Counted from the stretch's first letter, positions 55,501 through 61,634 are shown. The stretch is 64,000 nucleotides of DNA from Xenopus tropicalis (GCF_000004195.4 NC_030683.2:7144411-7208410); one strand, 5' to 3'. Program-made: numbers and translations. The notes: a model not told the origin generated them from the letters alone.

Positions 55501-57431
55501 TGTTAAAATTTAGACTTTTTGACAGGAACAGTAAGACCAAAAATAGAACGTTTTAAGTAATGAAAATATAATATATAGGTATTTGGATCTGTTTTATCCG
55601 AAAACCCATCATCCAGATAGCTCTGAATTATGGGAAGACCACCTCCCATAGACTCCATTTTGGTCAAATAATTCTAATTTTAAAAAGCAATTTCCCTTTT
55701 CTCTGTAATAATAAAACAGTACCTGTACTTGATCCCAACTAAGATATAATTACCCCTTATTGGGGCAGAACAGCCCTATTGGGTTTATTTAATGGTTAAA
55801 TGATTCCCTTTTCTCTGTAATAATAAAACAGTACCTGTACTTGATCCCAACTAAGATATAATTACCCCTTATTGGGGGCAGAACAGCCCTATTGGGTTTA
55901 TTTAATGGTTAAATGATTCCCTTTTCTCTGTAATAATAAAACAGTACCTGTACTTGATCCCAACTAAGATATAATTACCCCTTATTGGGGCAGAACAGCC
56001 CTATTGGGTTTATTTCATGGTTAAATGATTCCCTTTTCTCTGTAATAATAAAACAGTACCTGTACTTGATCCCAACTAAGATATAATTACCCCTTATTGG
56101 GGGCAGAACAGCCCTATTGGGTTTATTTCATGGTTAAATGATTCCCGTTTCTCTGTAATAATAAAACAGTACCTGTACTTGATCCCAACTAAGATATAAT
56201 TACCCCTTATTGGGGCAGAACAGCCCTATTGGGTTTATTTAATGGTTAAATGATTCCCTTTTCTCTGTAATAATAAAACAGAAATTTGTACTTGATCCCA
56301 AATAAGATATAATTACCCCTTATTGGGGCAGAACAGCCCTATTGGGTTTATTTAATGGTTAAATGATTCCCTTTTCTCTGTAATAATAAAACAGTATCTG
56401 TACTTGATCCCAACTAAGATATAATTACCCCTTATTGGGGGCAGAACAGCCCTATTGGGTTTATTTAATGGTTAAATGATTCCCTTTTCTCTGTAATAAT
56501 AAAACAGTACCTGTACTTGATCCCAACTAAGATATAATTACCCCTTATTGGGGGCAGAACAGCCCTATTGGGTTTATTTCATGGTTAAATGATTCCCTTT
56601 TCTCTGTAATAATAAAACAGTACCTGTACTTGATCCCAACTAAGATATAATTACCCCTTATTGGGGGCAGAACAATCCTATTGGGTTTTATTCATTTTTA
56701 AATTATTTTTTAGTAGCCATAAGGTATAGATATCCATTTTACAGAAAGATCCCTTATCCAAAAAAACTCAAGTCCTGAGCATTTTAGATAACAGGTCCCA
56801 TACCTGCATGCTGTTGCCCTGCACTGATCTGTTTCTGTGCTGAAACACCACTATAGCTGATATAAACCAACTGCTATTCTGCAATGGAGGAAAATGAAAT
56901 AGGGCTAAATGGAACAGGTTCAATAGCAGAAAAGCTCTGTAGAACACCATTATATTCTACAGATCTGCTATCTGCTCTGTAACCTGAGCTTTTTCTCCTG
57001 TAAATGGCTGCCCCCATGGCTATTCAGCAGCTGATTTATACACAATTATATATCTATTGTAGTGTTTCTGAAGCAAATAAATCAGCTTGTACCAGTGCAG
57101 GGCAGCAGTACATTGTATTTTATTTGATGTAAAACACTTTCATCTTTTTGATGTTACTGTTCTTTTAAAGTCATGAGTGCAAAATAACTCATCGTTCTGA
57201 GATTTCTTCATGACAATTTTGACTTTTTGAAATTATCATTTCAAAAATATGTCGGACTAGCTCTTTATTTCCCTATCAGTGTTTATGACTGGTCATCTTC
57301 TAAATGTTCTTTTCCGGCCCAGCCCGGCCCCTGGGAGTCAGCCCAGTAACCTATAGCTGTATGGGCAGTATCTGTCTCACTCACCCAGGCTCTGTTTCTC
57401 CCTAGATGGAGACAAAGGCAACGCAAAATGA
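24398..57431 (+). CDS. a2m: Alpha-2-macroglobulin-like protease inhibitor gene, 36 exons, 5' half damaged
   Basis: Full exon set of an A2M-family gene: signal peptide (exon 1), macroglobulin domains (2-16), bait region (17-18), CUB and thioester domain (19-30, PYGCGEQ in exon 24) and receptor-binding domain (31-35), with TGA at 57429-57431. Vertebrate A2M also has 36 exons. Summing exon lengths without the indels gives about 1475 codons, close to the human length of 1474. Family role: secreted trap that entangles proteases after bait cleavage. Exons 1, 2, 4-6, 8-10 and 15-36 are open; exons 3, 7, 11, 12, 13 and 14 have frameshifts or stops. The gene is therefore a pseudogene as written, a mosaic of a decayed 5' part and a live 3' part, or carries assembly errors. 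The exact paralogue (A2M, PZP-like or another Xenopus A2M-like) is not resolved, so the symbol is provisional. Confidence 0.85.
24749..25695 (+). mobile_element. Short TIR element with 113-bp monomer array, locus 4
   Basis: Seven monomers within an element ending TCCCATACCTGTA, in intron 1 of the plus gene. Confidence 0.85.
25984..26167 (+). CDS. A2M-like plus gene exon 2
   Basis: 184-nt open exon [20 protein letters not shown] to YFRCITFE, acceptor CCACAG, donor GTACTC, phase 0. Confidence 0.92.
26587..28090 (-). repeat. Foldback-type repeat with five tandem about 237-bp units
   Basis: Starts AAGGAATACTGTCAGGGG; unit starts (CACACTTTACTGCTG) near 26755, 27004, 27242, 27479 and 27716. In intron 2 of the plus gene, inverted relative to 1-780. 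Confidence 0.9.
28475..28985. repeat. Two common frog repeats before exon 3
   Basis: 28475-28845 is a MITE ending AACCCCTTTAA that matches 53838-54272 inverted. 28846-28985 (GAGGACTCAGTGCAGCG, CTTATGGCTGTATTTACATA) is part of another repeat and supplies the intron's 3' end. Confidence 0.6.
28989..29153 (+). pseudogene. A2M-like plus gene exon 3, frameshifts and stop
   Basis: 165 nt where 163 are expected from the minus copy. One extra base near 29000 brings TAA at 29004-29006, and a second extra base lies near 29074. The final motif [13 protein letters not shown] is still readable in the shifted frame. Skipping the exon would not restore frame (phase 0 to phase 1). Confidence 0.85.
29400..29850 (+). 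mobile_element. Tc1/mariner transposase remnant
   Basis: 29480-29545 translates [26 protein letters not shown] sequence, diagnostic of Tc1-like transposases. Followed by GAT/ATC-rich simple sequence and the 3' end motif TACTTTTGCAAGG. In intron 3 of the plus gene. Confidence 0.75.
29869..29921 (+). CDS. A2M-like plus gene exon 4
   Basis: 53-nt open exon [18 protein letters not shown], acceptor TTCTTCCAG, donor GTAAGA. Confidence 0.9.
30127..30147 (+). CDS. A2M-like plus gene exon 5 (micro-exon)
   Basis: 21-nt exon VPTIELQ between TTACAG and GTATGT; matches the 21-nt exon of the minus copy. Confidence 0.85.
30303..30599. mobile_element. hAT-type MITE family 1, imperfect TSD
   Basis: AGATCCCCAACCAGAGG to GATTGGGGATCCCTG, right flank CTTTAGAT. 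In intron 5 of the plus gene. Confidence 0.7.
30900..31053 (+). CDS. A2M-like plus gene exon 6
   Basis: 154-nt open exon [13 protein letters not shown] to FSVEEYG, donor GTAAGG. Protein identical to minus exon 6, with near-identical flanking introns. Confidence 0.93.
31126..31211 (+). pseudogene. A2M-like plus gene exon 7, +1 frameshift
   Basis: 86 nt where 85 keep phase. An extra C after VLPRFEVTL (near 31151) leads to TAA at 31182-31184; in the other frame [19 protein letters not shown] continues to the splice site, so one base accounts for the break. Confidence 0.82.
31795..31918 (+). CDS. A2M-like plus gene exon 8
   Basis: 124-nt open exon [20 protein letters not shown] to [11 protein letters not shown], phase 0 at its end. 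Confidence 0.9.
32172..32286 (+). CDS. A2M-like plus gene exon 9
   Basis: 115-nt open exon [20 protein letters not shown] to [10 protein letters not shown], donor GTGAGA. Confidence 0.9.
32541..32834. mobile_element. hAT-type MITE family 1, 7/8 TSD
   Basis: CAGTAATCCCCAACC to GGTCGGGGACCCCTG, flanked by CATTTGGC and CACTTGGC. In intron 9. Confidence 0.78.
33028..33137 (+). CDS. A2M-like plus gene exon 10
   Basis: 110-nt open exon [16 protein letters not shown] to [11 protein letters not shown], donor GTAAGA. Confidence 0.9.
33346..33505 (+). pseudogene. A2M-like plus gene exon 11, frameshifts and stop
   Basis: 160 nt against 162 in the open minus exon. A net -4 around 33386 gives TGA at 33394-33396 after [13 protein letters not shown], and a net +2 near 33465 follows, so the frame is not restored. 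Confidence 0.85.
33510..34690. other. Intron 11 of plus gene, nothing recognised
   Basis: Only short simple repeats, for example (ATT)n at 34516-34534; possible LINE-tail-like sequence near 34170-34250. Confidence 0.4.
34698..34934 (+). pseudogene. A2M-like plus gene exon 12, probable compensating frameshifts
   Basis: 237 nt, multiple of three and without a stop. However, the middle section reads like protein ([18 protein letters not shown] to SRFHSLS) in a frame one base off from both ends, and the second part [19 protein letters not shown] is in the exon frame. I infer two opposite indels; alternatively the first third is genuinely divergent. Confidence 0.6.
34940..36050. other. Intron 12 of plus gene, nothing recognised
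   Basis: No exon or named repeat found. Confidence 0.35.
36056..36124 (+). pseudogene. A2M-like plus gene exon 13, stop and frameshift
   Basis: 69 nt where 67 are expected. It reads [18 protein letters not shown], then TAA at 36110-36112. Homologous to the minus exon at 4987-5052. Confidence 0.75.
36393..36539 (+). pseudogene. A2M-like plus gene exon 14, +1 frameshift
   Basis: An extra A in the codon for Lys after GEVSI shifts the frame; downstream [19 protein letters not shown] and LQRCFRNK read correctly in the shifted frame. The indel site differs from that of the minus copy. Confidence 0.8.
36797..37631. mobile_element. hAT-type element with perfect 8-bp TSD and internal minisatellite
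   Basis: Ends CAGCATTTTTCAACC and GGTTAAAAAACACTG; TSD CTTTAGAT at 36789-36796 and 37632-37639. Lies in intron 14, exactly between the damaged and intact halves of the gene. Confidence 0.88.
37045..37545. repeat. Minisatellite inside hAT element
   Basis: Alternating units GCTGCTGGGCACCAATGTAC and GCTCTTGGCACCAATGTAC, each followed by TAGGGGGGCACT, about 14 units of about 33 bp. Confidence 0.9.
37645..38460. other. Intron 14 of plus gene, 3' part
   Basis: Nothing recognised. This interval or the adjacent hAT element is where any rearrangement junction between the two gene halves would be sought. Confidence 0.35.
38463..38612 (+). CDS. A2M-like plus gene exon 15
   Basis: 150-nt open exon [20 protein letters not shown] to [16 protein letters not shown], including the conserved LRVVDQSV motif. 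First exon of the lesion-free block. Confidence 0.93.
38463..57431 (+). CDS. Lesion-free block: A2M-like exons 15-36 (912 codons plus stop)
   Basis: All 22 exons have GT-AG borders, matching phases and no internal stop: lengths 150, 171, 121, 142, 226, 127, 122, 61, 84, 177, 82, 157, 75, 163, 209, 216, 125, 91, 69, 103, 42 and 26 nt, total 2739. It encodes MG domains, bait, CUB, thioester and receptor-binding domains. The contrast with exons 3-14 suggests continuing constraint on this half or a junction between exons 14 and 15. If transcribed alone, the first in-frame Met is in exon 15 (VVLMKPDK). Confidence 0.85.
38615..39860. other. Intron 15 of plus gene
   Basis: Poly-C run at about 39292-39310 and a duplicated about 60-bp block (TATAATATCC...ACTTTATTCACTATATA) at about 39450-39565; otherwise nothing recognised. 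Confidence 0.5.
39862..40032 (+). CDS. A2M-like plus gene exon 16
   Basis: 171-nt open exon [18 protein letters not shown] to ERDVYSLFK, rich in aromatic residues ([12 protein letters not shown]). Corresponds to the variable loop before the bait region. Confidence 0.92.
40116..40236 (+). CDS. A2M-like plus gene exon 17 (bait start, collagen-like)
   Basis: 121-nt open exon [18 protein letters not shown], then [20 protein letters not shown]. By alignment with human A2M this is the start of the bait region, here with consecutive Gly-X-Y triplets GLP, GMP, GIP and GDR. Protease preference is inference. Confidence 0.92.
41156..41297 (+). CDS. A2M-like plus gene exon 18 (bait end)
   Basis: 142-nt open exon [20 protein letters not shown] to [23 protein letters not shown] is the family signature just after the bait. 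Confidence 0.94.
42231..42456 (+). CDS. A2M-like plus gene exon 19
   Basis: 226-nt open exon with [32 protein letters not shown] and [16 protein letters not shown], the MG7 to CUB region of the family. Confidence 0.95.
43287..43413 (+). CDS. A2M-like plus gene exon 20
   Basis: 127-nt open exon [20 protein letters not shown] to [11 protein letters not shown]. Its last about 24 nt plus donor GTGAGATATGG are repeated nine times in the following intron (43569-44118). Confidence 0.93.
43426..43568. mobile_element. Small foldback MITE in intron 20
   Basis: GGGATGGCA and CGCGGGGAGATTAGTCACCC with complementary halves, splitting the first intronic copy of the exon-20 junction repeat. Confidence 0.55.
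43569..44118. repeat. Splice-donor minisatellite, nine about 60-bp copies
   Basis: Each unit has AACCTTAAAGCCTCCAACCT, then GGGTGAGATATGGCTCAGG and an AC/AT-rich spacer. The first part equals the end of exon 20 plus its donor, so the array derives from the exon-intron junction. Confidence 0.95.
44628..44840. repeat. Xenopus interspersed repeat, family 4
   Basis: Starts AGGTGGCCATACATGTTA; other copies at 50618-50935 and 53397-53683. Confidence 0.65.
45060..45181 (+). CDS. A2M-like plus gene exon 21
   Basis: 122-nt open exon [20 protein letters not shown] to [10 protein letters not shown]. Confidence 0.94.
45387..45447 (+). CDS. A2M-like plus gene exon 22
   Basis: 61-nt open exon [20 protein letters not shown], donor GTAAGT. 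Confidence 0.9.
45662..45745 (+). CDS. A2M-like plus gene exon 23
   Basis: 84-nt open exon [20 protein letters not shown] then ERAYATVLG, start of the thioester-containing domain. Confidence 0.92.
46371..46547 (+). CDS. A2M-like plus gene exon 24 (thioester)
   Basis: 177-nt open exon with [17 protein letters not shown] followed by PYGCGEQNM. Cys and Gln of GCGEQ form the internal thioester of the family; both are present. Continues [12 protein letters not shown] and [15 protein letters not shown]. Confidence 0.97.
46690..46955. repeat. Xenopus interspersed repeat, family 2
   Basis: AGTGATGGGTGGATTTTTTC to GACAGATCTGCTCATCACTA; partner of 7828-8126. Confidence 0.7.
47109..47190 (+). CDS. A2M-like plus gene exon 25
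   Basis: 82-nt open exon [20 protein letters not shown], then RDKEGNT, joining W across the intron. Confidence 0.94.
47535..47691 (+). CDS. A2M-like plus gene exon 26
   Basis: 157-nt open exon [20 protein letters not shown] to [18 protein letters not shown], alpha-helical barrel of the thioester domain. Confidence 0.95.
47788..47862 (+). CDS. A2M-like plus gene exon 27
   Basis: 75-nt open exon [20 protein letters not shown], then GVSVQ. Confidence 0.94.
48027..48189 (+). CDS. A2M-like plus gene exon 28
   Basis: 163-nt open exon [34 protein letters not shown] and [13 protein letters not shown]. Confidence 0.94.
48200..49590. other. Intron 28 of plus gene, nothing recognised
   Basis: A TA microsatellite at about 49493-49527; no other feature identified. 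Confidence 0.4.
49598..49806 (+). CDS. A2M-like plus gene exon 29
   Basis: 209-nt open exon with [24 protein letters not shown] and [14 protein letters not shown], the conserved end of the thioester domain. Confidence 0.95.
49830..50075. repeat. Interspersed repeat, CAACGTTTCGGGG type
   Basis: Contains GATGCAACGTTTCGGGGCAA, common in frog repeats; in intron 29. Confidence 0.5.
50378..50593 (+). CDS. A2M-like plus gene exon 30
   Basis: 216-nt open exon [37 protein letters not shown] and SGCVYVQ. Confidence 0.95.
50618..50935. repeat. Xenopus interspersed repeat, family 4
   Basis: AGGTGGCCATACACTGTAAG to ATGCCCACCTTTACT with inverted ends; in intron 30. Confidence 0.65.
50996..51120 (+). CDS. 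A2M-like plus gene exon 31
   Basis: 125-nt open exon [20 protein letters not shown] to [10 protein letters not shown]; start of the C-terminal receptor-binding domain. Confidence 0.93.
51505..51595 (+). CDS. A2M-like plus gene exon 32 (receptor-binding)
   Basis: 91-nt open exon [30 protein letters not shown]. Of the two lysines important for LRP1 binding in human A2M, the first is kept (VK) and the second is Arg (SVR). Confidence 0.93.
51795..51863 (+). CDS. A2M-like plus gene exon 33
   Basis: 69-nt open exon [20 protein letters not shown], then LDE. Confidence 0.93.
52880..52982 (+). CDS. A2M-like plus gene exon 34
   Basis: 103-nt open exon [20 protein letters not shown], then [15 protein letters not shown] hAT MITE begins 8 nt after its last base; the exon's final G and the donor are part of the 8-bp target duplication. 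Confidence 0.94.
52990..53279. mobile_element. hAT-type MITE family 1 inserted at exon 34 donor
   Basis: CAGTGATCCCCAAC to GTTGGGGTTCCCTG. Perfect TSD GGTAAGAG at 52982-52989 and 53280-53287; the left TSD is the last exon base plus the donor GTAAGAG. Confidence 0.9.
53397..53683. repeat. Xenopus interspersed repeat, family 4
   Basis: AAAGGTGGCCATACACTATA to AATGTATGGCCACTTTT with inverted ends; in intron 34. Confidence 0.65.
53838..54272. mobile_element. MITE with TTTCACCTTTAAATTAACT-type ends
   Basis: Inverted ends GTTTTCACCTTTAAATTAAC and AGTTAACCTAAAGGTGAAAA; same family as 28475-28845. Confidence 0.65.
54305..54400. repeat. Short copy of the CATACCTGTA element
   Basis: GGATCCATTATCCGGAACC to AACAGGTCCCATACCTGTA without any 113-bp monomer; useful as the unexpanded form. 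Confidence 0.7.
54735..54930. repeat. LINE-tail-like repeat
   Basis: TGTAAGCTCTTTGGGGCAGG and GTACAGCACTGTGTATAC; resembles the tail of the LINE at 2930-3870. Confidence 0.5.
54940..54981 (+). CDS. A2M-like plus gene exon 35
   Basis: 42-nt open exon [14 protein letters not shown]; the AEYNxPC motif is the conserved C-terminus of A2M proteins. Confidence 0.92.
55577..56812 (+). mobile_element. Short TIR element with 113-bp monomer array, locus 5
   Basis: Nine monomers in an element ending AACAGGTCCCATACCTGCA, in intron 35 of the plus gene. Largest of the five arrays. Confidence 0.88.
56815..57400. other. Intron 35, 3' part, nothing recognised
   Basis: No exon or repeat family identified before exon 36. 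Confidence 0.35.
57406..57431 (+). CDS. A2M-like plus gene exon 36 (C-terminus)
   Basis: 26-nt terminal exon DGDKGNAK then TGA. Human A2M ends similarly (LGNA). Confidence 0.92.
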
Positions 57432-57493
57432 GATCTCTACAGGCAGATGCATGAGTGGAACAAAAACGTTACAATATATTTGCAAATCATGAA

Positions 57494-57499
57494 ATTAAA
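57494..57499 (+). terminator. Polyadenylation signal ATTAAA
   Basis: ATTAAA 63 bp after the stop codon, a common variant of AATAAA, followed by T-rich sequence. This implies a very short 3' UTR. Confidence 0.6.
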
Positions 57500-58640
57500 T
57501 ATTTTTGTCGCTTTCTATCTGTGTCCCTTTTATTTTCTTGAGAGTGAGGATTTATACAGAACTAAAGCTCAGCACTGAATATTCAGTTCTTACAATATAT
57601 CAGAGCTGGCGCACAGCAACCTGGGACGCTGCCCCTGGGGTGGGGCAAATGATCAGTCTCTCAGATGAGGCGGCACTCTTACAATTTGTTGGAGCTGTAA
57701 GATATAGACATTAGCTTTTCCCACATCTCCCTCTATAGGGGCTGAGGTCCCCACCATTGACAAAGGTTCTCAGCAGACTGGATGCTTAGGTATGAATGAT
57801 CACTTCTGATCTGGTCAGATCTCTCGCTGACCAATTAGATACAGCAATTCACTCAATTTCGATAAAATTAAACCTGACGACGATCACTGAACCTGATCCT
57901 ACAAAATTCCACCTCCATATACCTCTGTTGACATAGGAGATCAGGGTCTGATCTAAGGGTAGGCAGAAGAGGCATGTGCCTAGGGGGCAAAACTGGGGGG
58001 GCACTAGGCATGCAACTCTTGTCTGCCTACTCCTAGACCAGGCCCTTCAGTTCCTCTCATAAATCCTGTGGCCCCACTCCCTGCTGATCCCTCTATTCAC
58101 AAGTGTGTGCATAAGCGCTTATGATAGGGGGGCGGGGAAGGTTGTATAAATGACTATTGACTGGTCCATCCCTTAGATCAGGGGCTCCTCTATGGGTTAA
58201 ACTGGGTCGATCCCCTACATACTGTAAGTTTGCAGTAAGAGGTTGACTTTGTTCTTATCTCAATCAGGGGTTACTGATCTTAGCCAAGGGGCTGTGCTCC
58301 AGGTGCTGAGGTATGAATGGTAGCAGGCACTGGGGGCAGAACTGAGAATAGGCTTGAAAGTGACTTGGAGTGTGAGGGGGTGGTTGGTGCTGGGGTGATT
58401 TTAATATATGTGACACTGGATGACACCAGACCTAACTGAGCTGCATAATTTACTTACAAATGAAATCCCACTAATTTAGACCAGGGACTGGGATCTACCA
58501 GCCGAGGTACTAATTGGCTGCAGGCTATGGGAAGTGCACTGGGAATAGCTCCTAGGAGATTACGGTATAGAGGGGAGAGGGCTGGAGCGGTGTTAAGGAT
58601 GGCAGTATATTGTAACAAGTGGGACCAAAACTGCACATAC
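57500..58640. other. Intergenic, nothing recognised
   Basis: No coding exon or RNA gene seen downstream of the A2M-like gene up to the Penelope remnant. Confidence 0.4.
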
Positions 58641-58684
58641 ATATTTATAGAGTGTGGTATAGAGAATATATATATATATATATA

Positions 58685-59440
58685 TAGCTTGCACTGGGTA
58701 AGAAGAGAGATGAGGGTTATATAGTGATCGGGTTAAACCCTTCATTTTCACCCTTTTATATCTATAAAGACAAACTCCTTACCTGCAGGGGAGGAACTAG
58801 AAAGTAGGAACACACATGGTAGACTTCCTTCAGGTAGCTTCTAAAGATAGACGGATATGTGGAATACAGACTTTCACTTGTCTTCTTTCTCCCCAAACAT
58901 AATGCAGAGGACATTGTCTTTTCAGCTTGCTTAAGAGCCCTGGATAGGTAAAGAGATGACAGTTATAGAGTGGCCTTGTTCAACTCTTAATTTTTCAATT
59001 TTTTGTATCTATAAAGACAAATTCCTTACCTGCAGGGGAGGAAACAGACAGGTGTTACTTGTTAGAGTTGCATGAATGGATGTGTGAAGAGTTCTGAAAC
59101 TGCCGGGGTACAGATGTTAGAACAGCATTGTATGTAGCAGACAGATGATGTCGAAGGCCCCCACCTCTGTTTTGGGATGGTTTCTACACTTTAACCTGAA
59201 TAGCCTCTTTCACACCTCTTTCAAACCAGCGGTCTTCAACTGCTCTCTTGGAGAGCAGTTGCTTTGTCTCCCCAATGTAAAGGTCTGTGCACTCCTCGCT
59301 GCACTGGACTGCGTATACAACATTTTTGTTTTTCTTTTGGTGTTGGATCCTTTGGCTGTACAAGTTTTTGTCTCAGTGTGTTGCTAGATTTGAAAAACAC
59401 AGGGATGTGGTGTTTATTGAAAATTCTCCTGTTTAAAAGT
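58685..59440 (-). mobile_element. Penelope-like retroelement 3' end (GIY-YIG endonuclease remnant)
   Basis: The minus strand reads VVYAVQCSEECTDLYIGETK (about 59257-59322), the catalytic core of the GIY-YIG endonuclease of Penelope-like elements, then jumps to VEDRWFERGVKEAI and NRGGGLRHHLSATYNAV, so a segment between is deleted. The 3' part holds a tandem repeat of period about 245 bp (TATCTATAAAGACAAA to CCTGCAGGGGAGG at about 58758 and 59005). Confidence 0.8.
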
Positions 59441-59459
59441 GCAACCCAGTGTATTCCCT

Positions 59460-59995
59460 GTAAAATAAGATAAATACTTTATTAGTAGGAGAAACTGCCT
59501 TTTATTACTTACAGTTCTAGATAATAGAAATGTTTGTGCCTCTATTGCACAGAGACAGCTGGTACCTGAAATCACAGACCTCCCCATCATTTGGGGTGAT
59601 TATAAGAATGACAAGAGGGGTTCTTACAGAGGCTCATAACAAGTGTATATCTTGGACTTTTACACCCACACAATTTTTCTAGTAGTAGTCTTTTTTGTAG
59701 AAATGTATCAACATTTGGTGTGTTTGATACTTTAGCATGACAATAAAGATATTTAGTTATGGAACTCAGGCCCATAAAAAAAAAAGCTTGCACACATTTA
59801 GAGCAGTCCCCTTTGGTGTTGGCAGCTTCCAAGTGAATTTTGATTATATTAATAATCTGCCCTCTTGCTTAGGTAGGTACTAACATTGTCGGGCCTAAGT
59901 CTGACCCAACCAGCACTCAACTGTACTTACAGTCAGACCTACAATGGCTCCTCTAGTAACGGCTAGACATAGCAAGACAACTAAAATATGAACCT
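59460..59995. other. Intergenic, nothing recognised
   Basis: No expected C-terminal AGC kinase exon (extension or hydrophobic motif) could be found here on the minus strand. Confidence 0.35.
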
Positions 59996-59997
59996 AC

Positions 59998-60075
59998 CTT
60001 AAAGAAAGGACTTCTCATGACTTCCTCAGCATCTTGTTGGCTTGACCCAAGGTGGTTTTGGGGCTCTTTGCACAA
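59998..60075 (-). pseudogene. Kinase exon, subdomain XI
   Basis: 78-nt open exon LCKEPQNHLGSSQQDAEEVM, then RSPFFK, with TTTTGTAG acceptor and GTAGGT donor. It matches the RLG...HPFF region of AGC kinases. Confidence 0.75.
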
Positions 60076-60177
60076 CTACAAAAAATGATCATTGGTTATG
60101 CACATCAGTATAAAGATAATCAGAATATAAACACACAATGAGCAGAGTGCATGTCACTCATTGCTATGGCCACATAC

Positions 60178-60285
60178 GTTTCTTATAATCAACTTGGTGT
60201 CTTCATCTAGACCATCTGGATACACTACATCTTCATTGACAATTTTCTTGATTGTTGTCTCTCTAAGTTTTGCTCCAAATGGTGT
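60178..60285 (-). pseudogene. Kinase exon, C-lobe helices
   Basis: 108-nt open exon TPFGAKLRETTIKKIVNEDV, then VYPDGLDEDTKLIIRN, acceptor TTTACAG, donor GTATGT. Typical of AGC kinases after the PF motif. Confidence 0.77.
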
Positions 60286-60459
60286 CTGTAAATGGGAAAA
60301 TGTGTTTGTTTCGGAAGCCACTGGAGTAATGGAACCCATTTAATATGAAGATGTCTAAGCGGTCCCAATTTAACATAACATATTTACATAGAAATAGAAA
60401 TGGTCACTGTGAGAATGGTAAGAACAATTTCAACCAGGTAAAGCTGTGTCCCAGCACCA

Positions 60460-60620
60460 CTCCCTGCCTGATCATGAGCATTCTGTAAATAATGATTCCC
60501 ATGGACCACCAGTCCACTGCTCTAGTATAGGAATCATTTCTGAATATCTCTGGCGCCATATAAGCTATAAAGTTCCGCACTTGCCTCCAGTCCTGTCCAT
60601 GTAACCAATAATCATTAATT
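60460..60620 (-). pseudogene. Kinase exon, APE motif
   Basis: Reads [20 protein letters not shown], then [11 protein letters not shown]. The upstream activation segment is not in the expected frame (no clear TxCGT) and no clean GT donor follows, so the borders are approximate. Confidence 0.65.
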
Positions 60621-60699
60621 AGCTGTATATTATGTACCCCTGAGTTAACGGTACATGCACCAACAGTGGCCCATAAAGTACTAAACTGATCCCGTATAT

Positions 60700-61382
60700 C
60701 AGTGCTGTCCAACTGGCGGCCCCTCTGTGTGGCCCCCCACCTGTCTGGCTGCTTTGATGGCTTACTCTTGTGTAAGCATTAAATGGTATCAGTACTGTGA
60801 TTAACTGCCCCCCTGCATGGTTCCACCTCAGATTCAGGCTGCAATCAGGCTGTATTGTTTAAATATGTAATCCCCTGTGTTGTTCACACCTTTTAATTTC
60901 TGCATTGTTCCCCCCCTGCAGTGTTCACACCTCAGGCTCAGGCTGTAATCACTCCCATTGTTCCCCTGTTCACACCTCAGGAGCAGTAGAAACCCACAAA
61001 TAATCCCTGCACACTACAAAAAGAACATATACTGAGGTGGTACTGCAATTATAAAGTTTTTTAATATATAGTTATTGTGCAGACTGTAGGAGCAGTGCCA
61101 GCATTGTGTCACTGTAGGTTGCCTGTGTGTGCCATACACACAGGCAGCATAGGGCAAGCAGAGTATGGCACACACAGGCAGGGTAGGGAAGGCAGAGTAT
61201 GGCAGGTTTTTGCTGTACTACAACCATTAATATGGGTATGGTCATGTGATAACATGGGTGTGGTTTCAAGTGGGTGCAGTTTCAAAAAGGGGAGTGGTCA
61301 AAACTGGCTTCCATTATCAGCCCTCCACCACGCAGGTCGGAAAAATTCTGGCCCTCGGTACAACAGAAGTTGGACAGCACTG
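60700..61382. mobile_element. hAT-type element in kinase pseudogene, perfect 8-bp TSD
   Basis: Ends CAGTGCTGTCCAACT and AGTTGGACAGCACTG; TSD CCGTATAT at 60692-60699 and 61383-61390. 683 bp, no transposase frame, so non-autonomous. Lies between the APE and DFG exons. Confidence 0.92.
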
Positions 61383-61411
61383 CCGTATATTATCATATGA
61401 GAAAATTTTAC

Positions 61412-61488
61412 CTTCTTTACAGAGGCCAAAGTCTGCTATTTTTGCATATCCTTGGCCATCCAGCAGTATGTTCTATGGCTTTAAATCT
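61412..61488 (-). pseudogene. Kinase exon, catalytic loop and DFG, with stop
   Basis: 77-nt exon, phase 2 start: DLKP, then TAG, then NILLDGQGYAKIADFGLCKE, donor GTAAAA. TAG stands where DLKPEN kinases have Glu. Confidence 0.8.
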
Positions 61489-61634
61489 CTGTTTTAAGAG
61501 AAGTAAATATTTATATAAATTATTTGATTATAACACAGGCTGGGCATGATGGCTAATCTCTTACAAGGTAGAGTGTAACCAGCCCTCTAGAGACATCAGT
61601 TATTACTAAAACCAAGGATAAATGCCCTACTTAC

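Noticed and set aside
1584..57431. Trans-splicing of intact minus-copy 5' exons with intact plus-copy 3' exons
   Set aside because: The lesion pattern is complementary in part, but minus exons 7, 13, 14 and 15 are also broken and nothing in the sequence indicates trans-splicing.
58789..58952. Open segment with splice-like borders ending CCCCTGCAG-GTAAGG
   Set aside because: Lies in the tandem 3' repeat of the Penelope-like remnant, so the splice-like borders are repeated element sequence.
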